Shown here in pieces: positions 52,574-61,040 of a DNA stretch of 64,000 nt. The notes beneath the pieces are model-generated. The model was given only the letters and a program-made list of their open reading frames with translations, did no database searches and was not told the DNA's origin. Every line of letters begins with the position of its first letter. Within the stretch, counting starts at the first letter, position 1. The position numbers were made by a program, and so were the translations under genes. Origin of the DNA: Oscillospiraceae bacterium (GTDB lineage: Bacteria; Bacillota; Clostridia; Oscillospirales; Ruminococcaceae); the NCBI GenBank assembly GCA_902363145.1, contig CABIZB010000001.1:868001-932000 (forward strand), given 5' to 3'.

Positions 52574-53371
52574 TTATTTATCCATATGGATAACATGAAC
52601 TGGGCACTTTGCGGCGCATTTTCCGCAGGCGGTACATTTGCTGTAGTCAATGCGTGCAAGGTTGTCCGTTACGTGGATAGCATCAAACTCGCACTGCTTT
52701 TCGCATATCTTGCAGCCGATACAGCCGCTGCTGCACACTGCCTTTACTGCCTTGCCCATATCGTGCGAGCTGCACATAACGTCAACAGCCTGACCGAACG
52801 GGCGCATATCAATGATATTGTTGGGACAGGCATCGGCACAAAGTCCGCAGCCCACACATTTTTCGGCAGTAACTTTTGCCAGTCCGTTTTCCACGTTGAC
52901 AGCCCCATTGGGACAGACGCTTACGCAGTCGCCCAGACCGATACAGCCGTATTTGCAGCCCCACATTCCGCCGTAAAAGCGCTTTGCATTGGCACAGGTC
53001 TGCACGCCGTCAAAATCAAAGGTGTGCTTTTCGGTATCGCAGTCGCCCGAGCATCTTACAACGGCTATTTCCTTGGAAATTTCCATGGAAGCATCGCCGC
53101 CCATTATGTCGTTCACCTTGGCAGCCACCTTTGCTCCGCCGGGGCGGCAGAGGTTTGTGGGAGCGCCCTTTTCAACTATCGCCTTGGCATAATCGGAGCA
53201 GCCGCTGTAGCCGCAGGCTCCGCAGTTTATCTGAGGAAGCGCTTCGTTTACCTCTTCGGTTCGTGGGTCGGTCTTTACCTCAAAAAGCTTTGACACCACT
53301 GTAAGAAGAATTCCTGCCACAAGTCCCATAACAGCAAACATCAGCACGGGAAGAATATAAGTTTCAAACAT
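52574..53371 (-). CDS. rnfB: Rnf complex subunit B, iron-sulfur electron-transfer protein
   Basis: Takes electrons from reduced ferredoxin into the Rnf complex. It has 265 residues with an N-terminal membrane helix, the 4Fe-4S-like INCGACGYSGCSDYA cluster, and later ferredoxin-type motifs including CIGLGDCVSVCP, CVGCGLCADACP, CIGCKICEKQC and CTACGKCAAKCP. The cluster set fits clostridial RnfB, which carries more clusters than the gammaproteobacterial form. It is the last gene of the operon. Confidence 0.97.
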   Translation of the reverse strand: MFETYILPVLMFAVMGLVAGILLTVVSKLFEVKTDPRTEEVNEALPQINCGACGYSGCSDYAKAIVEKGAPTNLCRPGGAKVAAKVNDIMGGDASMEISKEIAVVRCSGDCDTEKHTFDFDGVQTCANAKRFYGGMWGCKYGCIGLGDCVSVCPNGAVNVENGLAKVTAEKCVGCGLCADACPNNIIDMRPFGQAVDVMCSSHDMGKAVKAVCSSGCIGCKICEKQCEFDAIHVTDNLARIDYSKCTACGKCAAKCPVHVIHMDK

Positions 53372-53386
53372 TTTTTATCTCCTCCA

Positions 53387-53977
53387 TCAGCCGAATATTC
53401 CCTCGACCATTCCCGAGAAGCTCATAAAGCTTACGGAAACTATCGAAGCTGCAATAAGCGTTGCGGGAACGCCCTTGAAAGTCTCAGGCACATCTGCCTT
53501 TTCAACTCTTGAACGCACTCCGCTGAATATGAGCAGTGCAAGAGTAAAGCCCAGACCTGCTCCCAGCGCATCAACAATGGACTGACCAAAGGTATAGCCG
53601 TTGTCGATATTGAGAATGGTCACGCCCAGAACTGCGCAGTTTGTGGTGATAAGGGGCAGATATACGCCCAGCGAATTGTAAAGTGCGGGCAGCACCTTTT
53701 TCATTATCATCTCGAGCAGCTGAACGAAAAGTGCGATTATCAGGATAAATGCTATGGTTTTAAGATATTCCAGCCCAAAGGGAGCAAGAAGAAGTGTGTA
53801 AATGGGGTATGTGCATATAGTGGCGCATATCATTACAAAAGTTACCGCCGCACCCATTCCCGCAGCGCTGTCAAGCTTTTTTGATACGCCGAGGAAAGGG
53901 CAGATGCCCATGAATTTTGAAAGGACAAAGTTGTCGGTGAGCATTGCGCTGAAAAGTATAACAAGCATCGCTTTCAT
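53387..53977 (-). CDS. rnfA: Rnf complex subunit A, membrane protein
   Basis: A 196-residue, six-helix membrane subunit, paralogue of RnfE, with the motif LTDNFVLSKFMGICPFLGVS and the inverted counterpart YLPLITTNCAVLGVT. The two Cys near these motifs bind an intramembrane 2Fe-2S cluster in recent structures of the family. Its ATG overlaps the rnfE stop by one base, and AAGGAGG stands 7 bases before it. Confidence 0.97.
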   Translation of the reverse strand: MKAMLVILFSAMLTDNFVLSKFMGICPFLGVSKKLDSAAGMGAAVTFVMICATICTYPIYTLLLAPFGLEYLKTIAFILIIALFVQLLEMIMKKVLPALYNSLGVYLPLITTNCAVLGVTILNIDNGYTFGQSIVDALGAGLGFTLALLIFSGVRSRVEKADVPETFKGVPATLIAASIVSVSFMSFSGMVEGIFG

Positions 53978-54642
53978 TATACTTCCTCCTTTCCGCAGCC
54001 GCCGCAGGCAGAAGCATTAGGGCAGTTCCCGCAGCCTATCTTCTGAGGAGGCTTGCGGTTTGCCAGCTTGTTCACCAGTGCGATTATGCAGCCCAGAGCG
54101 AAAAATCCGCCTGCGGGCATGATGAAAATGGTCATAGGAGCCGGAAGATGAAGATCAATTCCCATCCACTGTCCTGTGCCAAGTATCTCACGGACAGAAC
54201 CCATTGCAAAAAGTGCAAGTGTAAATCCCAGACCATTGCCCAGTCCGTCAAGGATAGAGGGAATAAGCTTGTTTTTAGAAGCAAACGCCTCAGCCCGTCC
54301 AAGGATAATGCAGTTAACGGTTATGAGCGAAAGAAACAGTCCCAGACTGTTGTACAGTGCGGGGATATAGCCTTTCATAAGAAATTCGATAAGCGTTACA
54401 AAGCCTGCGATTATAACGATGAACGAGGGCAGGCGCACCGCCTTGGGGATAACGTTTTTCAACAGTGATATGACTGCATTGGAACAGACAAGTACAAATG
54501 TGGTGGCAAGTCCCATTCCAAGGCCGTTCTTTGCCATGGTAGTTACCGCAAGAGTGGGGCACATTCCAAGCAGAGTTACCAGCGTGGGATTTTCCTTGAT
54601 GATGCCCTTTGTAAATTCGTGAAGATATTTATTTTCAGCCAT
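53977..54642 (-). CDS. rnfE: Rnf complex subunit E with a Cys-rich C-terminal tail
   Basis: The membrane subunit paralogous to RnfA, with TLVTLLGMCPTLAVTT and FLSLITVNCIILGRAEAFA. The last 20 residues add GCGNCPNASACGGCGKEE, four extra Cys in a soluble tail that could bind metal; some clostridial homologues seem to have similar tails. The ATG at 54642 is favoured over the GTG at 54648, which is too close to the GGGAG site. Overlaps rnfG. Confidence 0.95.
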   Translation of the reverse strand: MAENKYLHEFTKGIIKENPTLVTLLGMCPTLAVTTMAKNGLGMGLATTFVLVCSNAVISLLKNVIPKAVRLPSFIVIIAGFVTLIEFLMKGYIPALYNSLGLFLSLITVNCIILGRAEAFASKNKLIPSILDGLGNGLGFTLALFAMGSVREILGTGQWMGIDLHLPAPMTIFIMPAGGFFALGCIIALVNKLANRKPPQKIGCGNCPNASACGGCGKEEV

Positions 54643-55177
54643 TCTCACTCTCTCCCTTCATCTGAGAATATGCTTCAAGAGCGGTATTGACGGCGGCTTT
54701 CATTCCCTTTGAGGAATAAGTTGCGCCTGTAATGTTATCCACCTGATAATCTTCGGAGGATATGCCCTTGAATTTATCGAGGAAATCCTTGTTCTGCACC
54801 TTTGTGCCGAGACCCGGAGTTTCTCCGATGGAGATGACCGAAATGCCGCATATGCTTCCGCTTTCGTCAAAGCCGATAAGCAGGTGAAGTCCGCCCTTTG
54901 AATAGCCGTCAGCGGTTATCTCAAAGGCAGTGCCGCTGCCGTTTGTGATGACCGAGGTAACGCCGTCATAGGTCTTGACAGTTCCGTCATCGTTCATCAG
55001 CATATCAAAGCCGTCTGAACCGCCGTATATCTCCGTAAGTCCCGAAGCCAGTTCGTCGGTGATAACGCCTGTGGTATCAACATATGTTATGTTATACGCC
55101 GCAACAAGCAGTGCTGAGGTTATCACGCAGATAAGAGTAAGCACCAGAGGAGGCATTATCTTTTCTTTCATACTCAT
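54635..55177 (-). CDS. rnfG: Rnf complex subunit G, FMN-binding protein
   Basis: Carries FMN bound covalently to a Thr outside the membrane. The 180 residues have one N-terminal helix (MPPLVLTLICVITSALLVAA) and the flavinylation motif near the end, DNITGATYSSKGMKAAV, where the second Thr of GATYS is the expected target of ApbE. The start overlaps the rnfD stop (ATGA), with AAGGAGG 7 bases before ATG. Confidence 0.97.
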   Translation of the reverse strand: MSMKEKIMPPLVLTLICVITSALLVAAYNITYVDTTGVITDELASGLTEIYGGSDGFDMLMNDDGTVKTYDGVTSVITNGSGTAFEITADGYSKGGLHLLIGFDESGSICGISVISIGETPGLGTKVQNKDFLDKFKGISSEDYQVDNITGATYSSKGMKAAVNTALEAYSQMKGESENG

Positions 55178-56106
55178 TTTGAAGCCTCCTTTTCGGGAGC
55201 CTTTGCGCCTACAGGCTTTGTCTCGCAGAGACGGTCAATGTAGGGAACGAGAAGGTTCATCAGCAGTATTGAGAATGAAACTCCCTCGGGGTAGTTGCCG
55301 AATTTTCTTATGGCAAAGGTGATAAGTCCACAGCCTATGCCGAAGATGATCTTGCCCTTTCCCGTAAGAGGAGTGGTGGCATAATCCGTTGCCATGAAGA
55401 ATGCACCGATGATAAGTCCGCCGGAAAGAACGGCATATATGGGGTCATCGCCTGCAATGAGCGTCAGCAGGAAAACCGTTCCGATGAACGCCACAGGAGC
55501 ATGAGGTGTGATTATCCTTGCGGCAATAAGATAAATTCCGCCTGCTATAAGCGCAATGGCACAGGTCTCGCCGATACAGCCGCCTGTGGTGCCAAGCAGA
55601 AGCGAAAGATAATCAGCGTCCTTTGAAACAAGAGGCGTTGCGCCTGTAACCACATCTGCACCGTTAAGATAATAAAAAGGCTTGCACCATGTTGACATAC
55701 TTGCGGTGAATGAGAGCATAAGCACTATTCTTCCCACAATGGCAGGATTTGCAAAGTTCTGACCTATTCCGCCGAAAAGCTGCTTTGCAATGCCTATGGC
55801 AACAAAGGAGCCGATAACGCCGTACAGCGGATTTATTGTGGGCGGCAGGTTCATTCCCAGCAGCATTCCCGTTACCACTGCCGACATGTCGGAAATGGTC
55901 TGGGAGCGCTTCATCATTCGCCTGAGAATATACTCAAAAAATACGCATGAGGCGATACAGACCGCAAGGTTTATGAACGCCATGTATCCGAAAATTATCA
56001 CTCCCGCAATGCAGGCAGGTGTCAGCGCAATTATCACACGGAGCATTATTTTGCGTGTGCTGACATTGTCATGAATGTGGGGTGAAGGTGTTACTGTAAG
56101 TTCCAC
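55174..56106 (-). CDS. rnfD: Rnf complex subunit D, FMN-binding membrane protein
   Basis: The membrane subunit with a second covalent FMN. It has 310 residues and about nine helices; the flavinylation site lies in NGADVVTGATPLVSK. The GTG start at 56106 is chosen: AAAGGA lies 9 bases before it and the protein then begins MELTVTPSPHIHD as in the family. A longer frame upstream overlaps rnfC and is not convincing. Confidence 0.95.
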   Translation of the reverse strand: MELTVTPSPHIHDNVSTRKIMLRVIIALTPACIAGVIIFGYMAFINLAVCIASCVFFEYILRRMMKRSQTISDMSAVVTGMLLGMNLPPTINPLYGVIGSFVAIGIAKQLFGGIGQNFANPAIVGRIVLMLSFTASMSTWCKPFYYLNGADVVTGATPLVSKDADYLSLLLGTTGGCIGETCAIALIAGGIYLIAARIITPHAPVAFIGTVFLLTLIAGDDPIYAVLSGGLIIGAFFMATDYATTPLTGKGKIIFGIGCGLITFAIRKFGNYPEGVSFSILLMNLLVPYIDRLCETKPVGAKAPEKEASK

Positions 56107-56122
56107 ACTATCATATCCTTTC

Positions 56123-57433
56123 TCACTTTTTAGCGGCAGACTTTTTGTCAGTCTTTGCCACATACGCCTTGGCAAGCTGATTTTTCTCGGCAAGCCGCCT
56201 GCCTGCGGGGCACACATATGAGCAGCAGCCGCAGTTTATGCAAAGGTTGATCTTGAGCCGTTTAAGCTCTGCCGAGTCTCCTCTGTCGTATGCGCTTTCA
56301 AGGGAAACGGGCATAAGATCGACAGGACAGGCTCTTATACATCTTCCGCAGCGGATACATGATGTGGTCTTGTGCTCATCGGGCTTTGTGAATGCAAGAA
56401 TAGCATTGTTGACCTTGATAAGCGGCTGATTTTCATCGGCAAGGGAAAGACCCATCATGGGGCCGCCGTAAAGTATCTCGCCGATATTGTCAGCACCGCA
56501 GAAAGAAAGTATCTCGGAAGCGGGAGTGCCTATTGCCGCACGGTAATTTCCACGCTTGTCCCCTACAGCGCTGCCGTCAACGGTGATCCGCTTGGAAACA
56601 AGGGGCATACCCGTTCTGATGTACCGCATAAGGAAGCCCACTGTGGATACGTTCATAACGATAACGCCCTGATTTGAGGGCAGCTCACCCTCGGCAACAG
56701 TCCTGCCTGTGGTGGAATATATAAGCACCTTTTCAGCGCCCTGAGGATATGTTGACGGAAGTGACACCACCTCTGCGCCGCTGATATCCGCAGTGCGTTT
56801 TTTCATTTCTTCAATAGCCTTGGGCTTATTTTCTTCAATGCCTATTTTGCAGTTTGGGATATCGAGTATCTTCATAATGAATCTGATACCCTCGGTCACG
56901 TCCTCACTGTTTTCCATAAACTCACGGTAATCGGAGGTGATGTACGGCTCACACTCGGCTCCGTTGATAACAAGAGTATCAATGGGCGTTTTGGCAGGGT
57001 CGAAGCCAAGCTTTACGTGAGTGGGAAAGCCTGCACCGCCAAGTCCGCAGCAGCCGCTTTCCCTTACAGCAGCAAGGAAGCTTTTGCGGTCGGTTATCAT
57101 GGGAGGCTTTACATCGGGACAGACTGTCTGCAAACCGTCAGTTTCAATGACAGCAGCCTTACAGGTTCCGCCGTTTGATGTGCGGTAATCGATCACATCT
57201 GTGACCTTTCCCGAAGCGGGCGAATGAACGGGAACGGACATAAACTTGTCCGAATCGCCAATCTTCATACCCATTGTGACCGTGTCGCCCTTTTTCACAA
57301 GGCAGTCGCAGGGAGCACCCATTGACTGTGACATAGGCACTGTAAGCACCTTTGAAAGAGGCAGGTTCACAGTAGCCTCATTCTCGGTCGCTTTCAGATG
57401 AGGGAGCTTTACTCCCCCTGTTTTTCTGAGCAT
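56123..57433 (-). CDS. rnfC: Rnf complex subunit C, NAD- and FMN-binding subunit
   Basis: Reduces NAD+ with electrons from the complex. The 436-residue protein has the N-terminal biotinyl-like domain, then the NADH/FMN-binding fold (GLGGAGFPTHVKLG, VINGAECEPYITSDYRE) and two 4Fe-4S motifs (SCIRCGRCIRACPVDLMP and CINCGCCSYVCPAGR). Its ATG directly follows the stop of the Gx transporter gene. Confidence 0.97.
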   Translation of the reverse strand: MLRKTGGVKLPHLKATENEATVNLPLSKVLTVPMSQSMGAPCDCLVKKGDTVTMGMKIGDSDKFMSVPVHSPASGKVTDVIDYRTSNGGTCKAAVIETDGLQTVCPDVKPPMITDRKSFLAAVRESGCCGLGGAGFPTHVKLGFDPAKTPIDTLVINGAECEPYITSDYREFMENSEDVTEGIRFIMKILDIPNCKIGIEENKPKAIEEMKKRTADISGAEVVSLPSTYPQGAEKVLIYSTTGRTVAEGELPSNQGVIVMNVSTVGFLMRYIRTGMPLVSKRITVDGSAVGDKRGNYRAAIGTPASEILSFCGADNIGEILYGGPMMGLSLADENQPLIKVNNAILAFTKPDEHKTTSCIRCGRCIRACPVDLMPVSLESAYDRGDSAELKRLKINLCINCGCCSYVCPAGRRLAEKNQLAKAYVAKTDKKSAAKK

Positions 57434-57937
57434 TTATTTAACCACCTTTCTATCATCAAGAAACCCTTGCAGAGCCTGAAGCACCGTTCCGGTAAGGAAG
57501 CCTGTAAATATGGAAACAGGCATTAGCACAACGACATAAGCAAGAGTATAAACGCTTCCCGTAAGCACGCAGGCAGCTGCCAGCTGCCCCAGAGTGTGGC
57601 ACATGGCTGCGATTATGCAGGAAAACTTGCAGGAGCGTTTCATTATTATCATAAGAACGGCAGCAGCCGCAAACGCAAGCAGACCGCCGCTCAGTGACAT
57701 TACAGCTGCGGAAGCTCCCCTTGTGAGGAAAACAAAACCCGAGCGCAGCAAGGTCATCAGCAGCCCTGAGACTGTGCCGTATCGTATCATAACTGCGATA
57801 ATGGCGATATTTGCAAGCCCCAGCCTTATCCCGGGAATGGGAAAGGCTGCCGATATACAGCTGTCGGCAAAGGAAAGCACTGCGGTAAGTGCAAGGGCAA
57901 TGCCCATAAAAGCCGCATATTTTGCTTTACTTTTCAT
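57434..57937 (-). CDS. Gx transporter family membrane protein
   Basis: A 167-residue membrane protein with five or six helices, e.g. ALALTAVLSFADSCISAAFP and IRLGLANIAIIAVMIRYG. Homologues in Clostridia are annotated as Gx transporter or heptaprenyl diphosphate synthase component I and commonly lie with nusG-domain and apbE genes near rnf. The exact substrate is unknown; membrane-embedded flavin or cofactor supply is one idea from context. The start overlaps the previous gene by 11 bases with GGAGGG before it. Confidence 0.85.
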   Translation of the reverse strand: MKSKAKYAAFMGIALALTAVLSFADSCISAAFPIPGIRLGLANIAIIAVMIRYGTVSGLLMTLLRSGFVFLTRGASAAVMSLSGGLLAFAAAAVLMIIMKRSCKFSCIIAAMCHTLGQLAAACVLTGSVYTLAYVVVLMPVSIFTGFLTGTVLQALQGFLDDRKVVK

Positions 57938-58268
57938 CTGTGCCCTCCACTGTAACTATTACCCTGTTGGGCATACACACAGCCGACATTCCCTCGTGGC
58001 TAACAAGACCTGTTTTAACGCATATCTTGTCGGGGCAGTCGGAGGACTTTACACGAACGCCGCCGTCAGCTATCTCAAACTCCATATTCGGTATCTGAGG
58101 GACGGTGAATGTGCCCTCGTCGCTGAGACTTTTTTTCATAACAGTTTCGCCGTCAAGAGAAATGACAGCATAGCTGCCGCTTTTTTTCGGAATAAAAACA
58201 AAAATCACGGAACATACGAGACAGACTGCCGCAACAGCAAAAATTATTATTTTTTCCCTTCTGCTCAT
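57927..58268 (-). CDS. NusG domain II-containing protein
   Basis: A 113-residue protein with one N-terminal membrane helix (IIIFAVAAVCLVCSVIFVFI) and an extracytoplasmic beta domain of the NusG-II kind, with paired Cys in SSDCPDKICVKTG. It is not the transcription factor NusG; the domain is found alone next to rnf and apbE in many anaerobes. The ATG at 58268 follows AGGAGG by 4 bases; an ATG at 58283 lies within the apbE stop. Confidence 0.87.
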   Translation of the reverse strand: MSRREKIIIFAVAAVCLVCSVIFVFIPKKSGSYAVISLDGETVMKKSLSDEGTFTVPQIPNMEFEIADGGVRVKSSDCPDKICVKTGLVSHEGMSAVCMPNRVIVTVEGTDEK

Positions 58269-58279
58269 ATTTCCTCCTG

Positions 58280-59281
58280 TCATTTGACGATATCCACGCT
58301 GCCGTATGATGTGACGTTTCCGCTGTTATCTATGGTAATGATGCCGTAATCTTCAAAGCTTTCGCCGCATATCTCGGCATAGTGTTCTGCATTTTCCGTG
58401 CCGCCGATATATATAAGCGTGGAAAGCAGATCGGACACAAGACCACTGCCGCTTTCGCAGGGAAGTATCACTGTTGCGGATGCAATATCGGTCTCGGCAG
58501 GATAGCCTGTACGGATATCCATAATATGCGTATATTTCCTGCCGTTATCCTCAAAATACCGCTCATACCCGCCTGCCGTGGAGATAAACGAGCTGCCGCA
58601 TGGAAATTCAAGAGCGGTTCCTCCGTTAATGGGATCTACCACCGCAGCTGTGAAATCTCTGCCCTCTCTGCTCCACATAAGAGAGGACGAACCTGTGGAG
58701 AAAATTATCTCATCGGCTTTTTCATCGGACAATGCGGCTTCAAGAAGCCTGTCGCAGGCATATCCCTTTGCGCCTGCCCCCAGATCAAGGAGCGAGCCTT
58801 CGGGAATAGCGCCGTCATAATCGACGGAAGAATTTACATTCTCCAAAGCTGCGGAGATCTCCGTCTCAGTGGGAACATACGGCGCATCGGCGGAAATGTT
58901 CCACAGCAGTGTAAGACTGCCGCAGAAAGGGGTTATCCCCTCGCCGAATTTCTCCTCAAAGCTTTTGTATCCGTTAAGCATATTTCCAATATCGGGATAT
59001 TTTTCAGGAGAAAATTTTTCGCCGTGATCTATCTTATAAACTGCGGAATTTTCATCATATGCGGAGGCGATTTTGTCCAGCTCCGAAACGATACTTTTGC
59101 AGCTTTCCGAAAGACTTCCGTCAGAAGAAACAGTCTTGCAGGTAACGGCGGTATCAAAGTAAAATCCGCTGAATGTATATTCGGCGTTTTTATCCGAAAC
59201 GGCATACCTTACCGCCGTGATAACAGCCGCCGCTGCGGTAAGCGATATGACAGCGGATAATATCTTTTTTGTTGATGACAT
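58280..59281 (-). CDS. apbE: FAD:protein FMN transferase
   Basis: Attaches FMN from FAD to Thr of RnfG and RnfD outside the membrane. The 333 residues have an N-terminal membrane or signal segment, FSGFYFDTAVTCK, then LLDLGAGAKGYACDRL and the conserved STAGGYERYFEDNGRKYTHI and DIRTGYPAE that bind FAD and Mg2+. It is the first gene of the operon, which fits its role in maturing the complex encoded behind it. Confidence 0.94.
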   Translation of the reverse strand: MSSTKKILSAVISLTAAAAVITAVRYAVSDKNAEYTFSGFYFDTAVTCKTVSSDGSLSESCKSIVSELDKIASAYDENSAVYKIDHGEKFSPEKYPDIGNMLNGYKSFEEKFGEGITPFCGSLTLLWNISADAPYVPTETEISAALENVNSSVDYDGAIPEGSLLDLGAGAKGYACDRLLEAALSDEKADEIIFSTGSSSLMWSREGRDFTAAVVDPINGGTALEFPCGSSFISTAGGYERYFEDNGRKYTHIMDIRTGYPAETDIASATVILPCESGSGLVSDLLSTLIYIGGTENAEHYAEICGESFEDYGIITIDNSGNVTSYGSVDIVK

Positions 59282-59298
59282 TGCTCCTCCAAATAATC

Positions 59299-59313
59299 AA
59301 AAAAAAAAAAAAA
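59299..59313 (-). repeat. 15-base homopolymer T tract in the rnf leader
   Basis: Fifteen consecutive A on the plus strand (T in the transcript) lie between the promoter and the GGAGG site of apbE. Tracts of this length are prone to length change. No hairpin precedes it, so it is not an ordinary terminator. The rest of the stretch 59282-59628 holds two divergent promoters and no gene. Confidence 0.85.
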
Positions 59314-59380
59314 GGTACAATATTCCAAGGAAAAAAATCACCCCGAATATAGCACCCTTGCTGTATTTTCTGACATTAGA

Positions 59381-59409
59381 ATTATACCACAGAAGGCGTA
59401 AAAAGTCAA
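59381..59409 (-). promoter_or_regulatory. Promoter of the apbE-rnf operon
   Basis: TTGACT (59404-59409), 17 bases, TATAAT (59381-59386), extended -10 TGG on the minus strand. The leader is about 90 bases. Confidence 0.85.
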
Positions 59410-59565
59410 CACAGGTCATGTAAATTTTTTGACCAATTATGGCTTCAAATGGCGGATAAAGCGTTTCACAGTGCATTTTTACAGCTGTTTATAACAATTA
59501 AGGCATTTCTTTGCCGAAATAAATTGTAAATATACACATATTTTTTCCGCAAAAATGCAAAACGT

Positions 59566-59594
59566 TTGACAAAGCCAAATGCCTGTGATATAAT
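59566..59594 (+). promoter_or_regulatory. Promoter of the DUF6465-type gene
   Basis: TTGACA (59566-59571), 17 bases, TATAAT (59589-59594), extended -10 TGA. Confidence 0.88.
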
Positions 59595-59628
59595 GAAGAA
59601 AACGTATAATTATTGGAGGTATGCTGTT

Positions 59629-60087
59629 ATGGCAAACAAAAAAGTCAATAAATTTGCAAACACTAACACTGTAAAAACCACCGAAAATAAATCCGCAGAA
59701 ACCGTTGTACCCGCTGCCGCTCCTGTTGAAGCAAAGGCTGCTGCTCCCGAGGTAAAGGCTCTCGTTGAGGCTAAGGCTGAAGTAAAGACCGAGGCTGAAA
59801 AGGAAGAGAAGAAGCCCGCTGCTAAGAAGGCTCCTGCAAAGAAGGAAGAAGCTCCTGCTGAAAAGGCTGTCAAGAAGGCTCCCGAAAAGGATACCGCAAA
59901 GCTCTTCATCGAATTCGGCGGAAACAAGTTTGCTGCTGATGAGATCGTTGAAAAGTGCAAGGCTGCTTACAAGGCTGACAACTCCAGAAAGCAGGTTCGC
60001 TCCATCGAAGTTTATGTTAAGCCCGAGGACAACAAGGCTTACTATGTTGTTAACGGCAAGGCTGACGGTCTGTACATCGACCTTTGA
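59629..60087 (+). CDS. DUF6465-type protein with Lys/Ala/Glu-rich N-terminal half
   Basis: A 152-residue protein. The first 85 residues are a low-complexity Lys, Ala, Glu and Pro mixture with repeats like AKKAPAKKE, expected to be disordered and possibly nucleic-acid binding. The last 65 (LFIEFGGNKFAADEIVEK through YVKPEDNKAYYVVNGK) match the pattern of DUF6465, a small conserved clostridial domain without known function. GGAGG precedes the ATG at 59629 by 9 bases; an ATG 21 codons earlier overlaps the promoter. Strong promoter and terminator suggest abundant expression. Confidence 0.8.
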   Translation: MANKKVNKFANTNTVKTTENKSAETVVPAAAPVEAKAAAPEVKALVEAKAEVKTEAEKEEKKPAAKKAPAKKEEAPAEKAVKKAPEKDTAKLFIEFGGNKFAADEIVEKCKAAYKADNSRKQVRSIEVYVKPEDNKAYYVVNGKADGLYIDL

Positions 60088-60104
60088 TTTTGCTGAAACA
60101 TAAC

Positions 60105-60135
60105 GGGGGCGCTTTCATAATGAAAGCGCCCTTTT
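60105..60135 (+). terminator. Terminator of the DUF6465-type gene
   Basis: GGGCGCTTTCAT and ATGAAAGCGCCC form a 12-bp stem with a very small loop, followed by TTTTAC. Confidence 0.85.
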
Positions 60136-60197
60136 ACTTTGTATCAAACATACCGATTACAAAAGGTAACGAAAAAAACAACATTTGCCCGTAAAGG

Positions 60198-60226
60198 TTG
60201 ATTATCTTCCGACTATCTGATATAAT
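60198..60226 (+). promoter_or_regulatory. Promoter of the second DUF4358-type lipoprotein gene
   Basis: TTGATT (60198-60203), 17 bases, TATAAT (60221-60226), extended -10 TGA. A small hairpin (GCTGCA/TGCAGC) lies at the start of the leader. Confidence 0.78.
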
Positions 60227-60283
60227 CATCTTGCTGCAGAAAAATGCAGCACGGCAAAGTTTGATTTTGAAAGGAAAATTACT

Positions 60284-60997
60284 ATGAATAAGAAGATCGC
60301 AATGATTTTTACGCTTCTTGCTGTTACATCAATGACACTTACTGCCTGCGGAGGAAATGACAATACACAGGCATCTGATACCAGTGCCGACACTACCGTG
60401 ACTACTCCTGCCGAAAGCACCCCTGACGAAACAGAGGACTCCGAAGCTTCATGGATAGTTTCCGATGCCGACACCAATGTATCTCTCCCCGAAGGCGAAG
60501 CTGTAAAGCCCGATGACGGTCAGCCGGCAGAAGATGACAGCGCATTCGGCGTTGACCCCGACGACAACGCTGAAACAACCGTTCCCGAGACCTTTGAGAA
60601 CACTACAAATTCCCTCAAGCCCATTATCGAAAAGATAACAAGCGAAAGCGAATGGCCCGCTCTCGATATGGTAACTGACCCCACTATTCTCAGCGAATAC
60701 TTCCTGCTGGACGCTTCCAACGAGAATTACAAGGAAATGATCGTTATGCAGTGCCCCATCAGCGCAGTTATGAGCGAGATAATCATTATTCAGGCCGATG
60801 ATGTTGATGCTGCTGCGGAAGACCTGAAGGCACGTCAGCAAAAGGCTATCGACCAGGACGCATGGTATCCCGATGACATCGACATGGCTAACAACTCTAT
60901 CGTAGGTACCTGCGGAGACTATGCTTACTTCATCATCGGCTCCGAGGCTGAGACCGCTGAAAAGATAATCAACGACTACGTTACAAACAACGGATGA
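60284..60997 (+). CDS. DUF4358-type lipoprotein (paralogue)
   Basis: A 237-residue secreted lipoprotein: signal MNKKIAMIFTLLAVTSM with lipobox LTAC, a linker of about 90 residues rich in Asp, Glu, Thr and Ser, then a domain like that of the protein at 29640. It shows SEYFLLDASNENYKEMI, SEIIIIQADDVDAAAEDLKA and GTCGDYAYFIIG. Membrane-surface location is inferred from the lipobox. Function unknown. It has its own promoter and terminator. Confidence 0.75.
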   Translation: MNKKIAMIFTLLAVTSMTLTACGGNDNTQASDTSADTTVTTPAESTPDETEDSEASWIVSDADTNVSLPEGEAVKPDDGQPAEDDSAFGVDPDDNAETTVPETFENTTNSLKPIIEKITSESEWPALDMVTDPTILSEYFLLDASNENYKEMIVMQCPISAVMSEIIIIQADDVDAAAEDLKARQQKAIDQDAWYPDDIDMANNSIVGTCGDYAYFIIGSEAETAEKIINDYVTNNG

Positions 60998-61010
60998 TAA
61001 ACAAGCTCTG

Positions 61011-61040
61011 CTGCGGACAGAAATGTCCGCAGTATTTTTA
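61011..61040 (+). terminator. Terminator of the second DUF4358-type lipoprotein gene
   Basis: A perfect 9-bp stem (CTGCGGACA / TGTCCGCAG) with a GAAA loop, followed by TATTTTTATT. It lies directly next to the stop codon of the convergent small gene. Confidence 0.88.
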
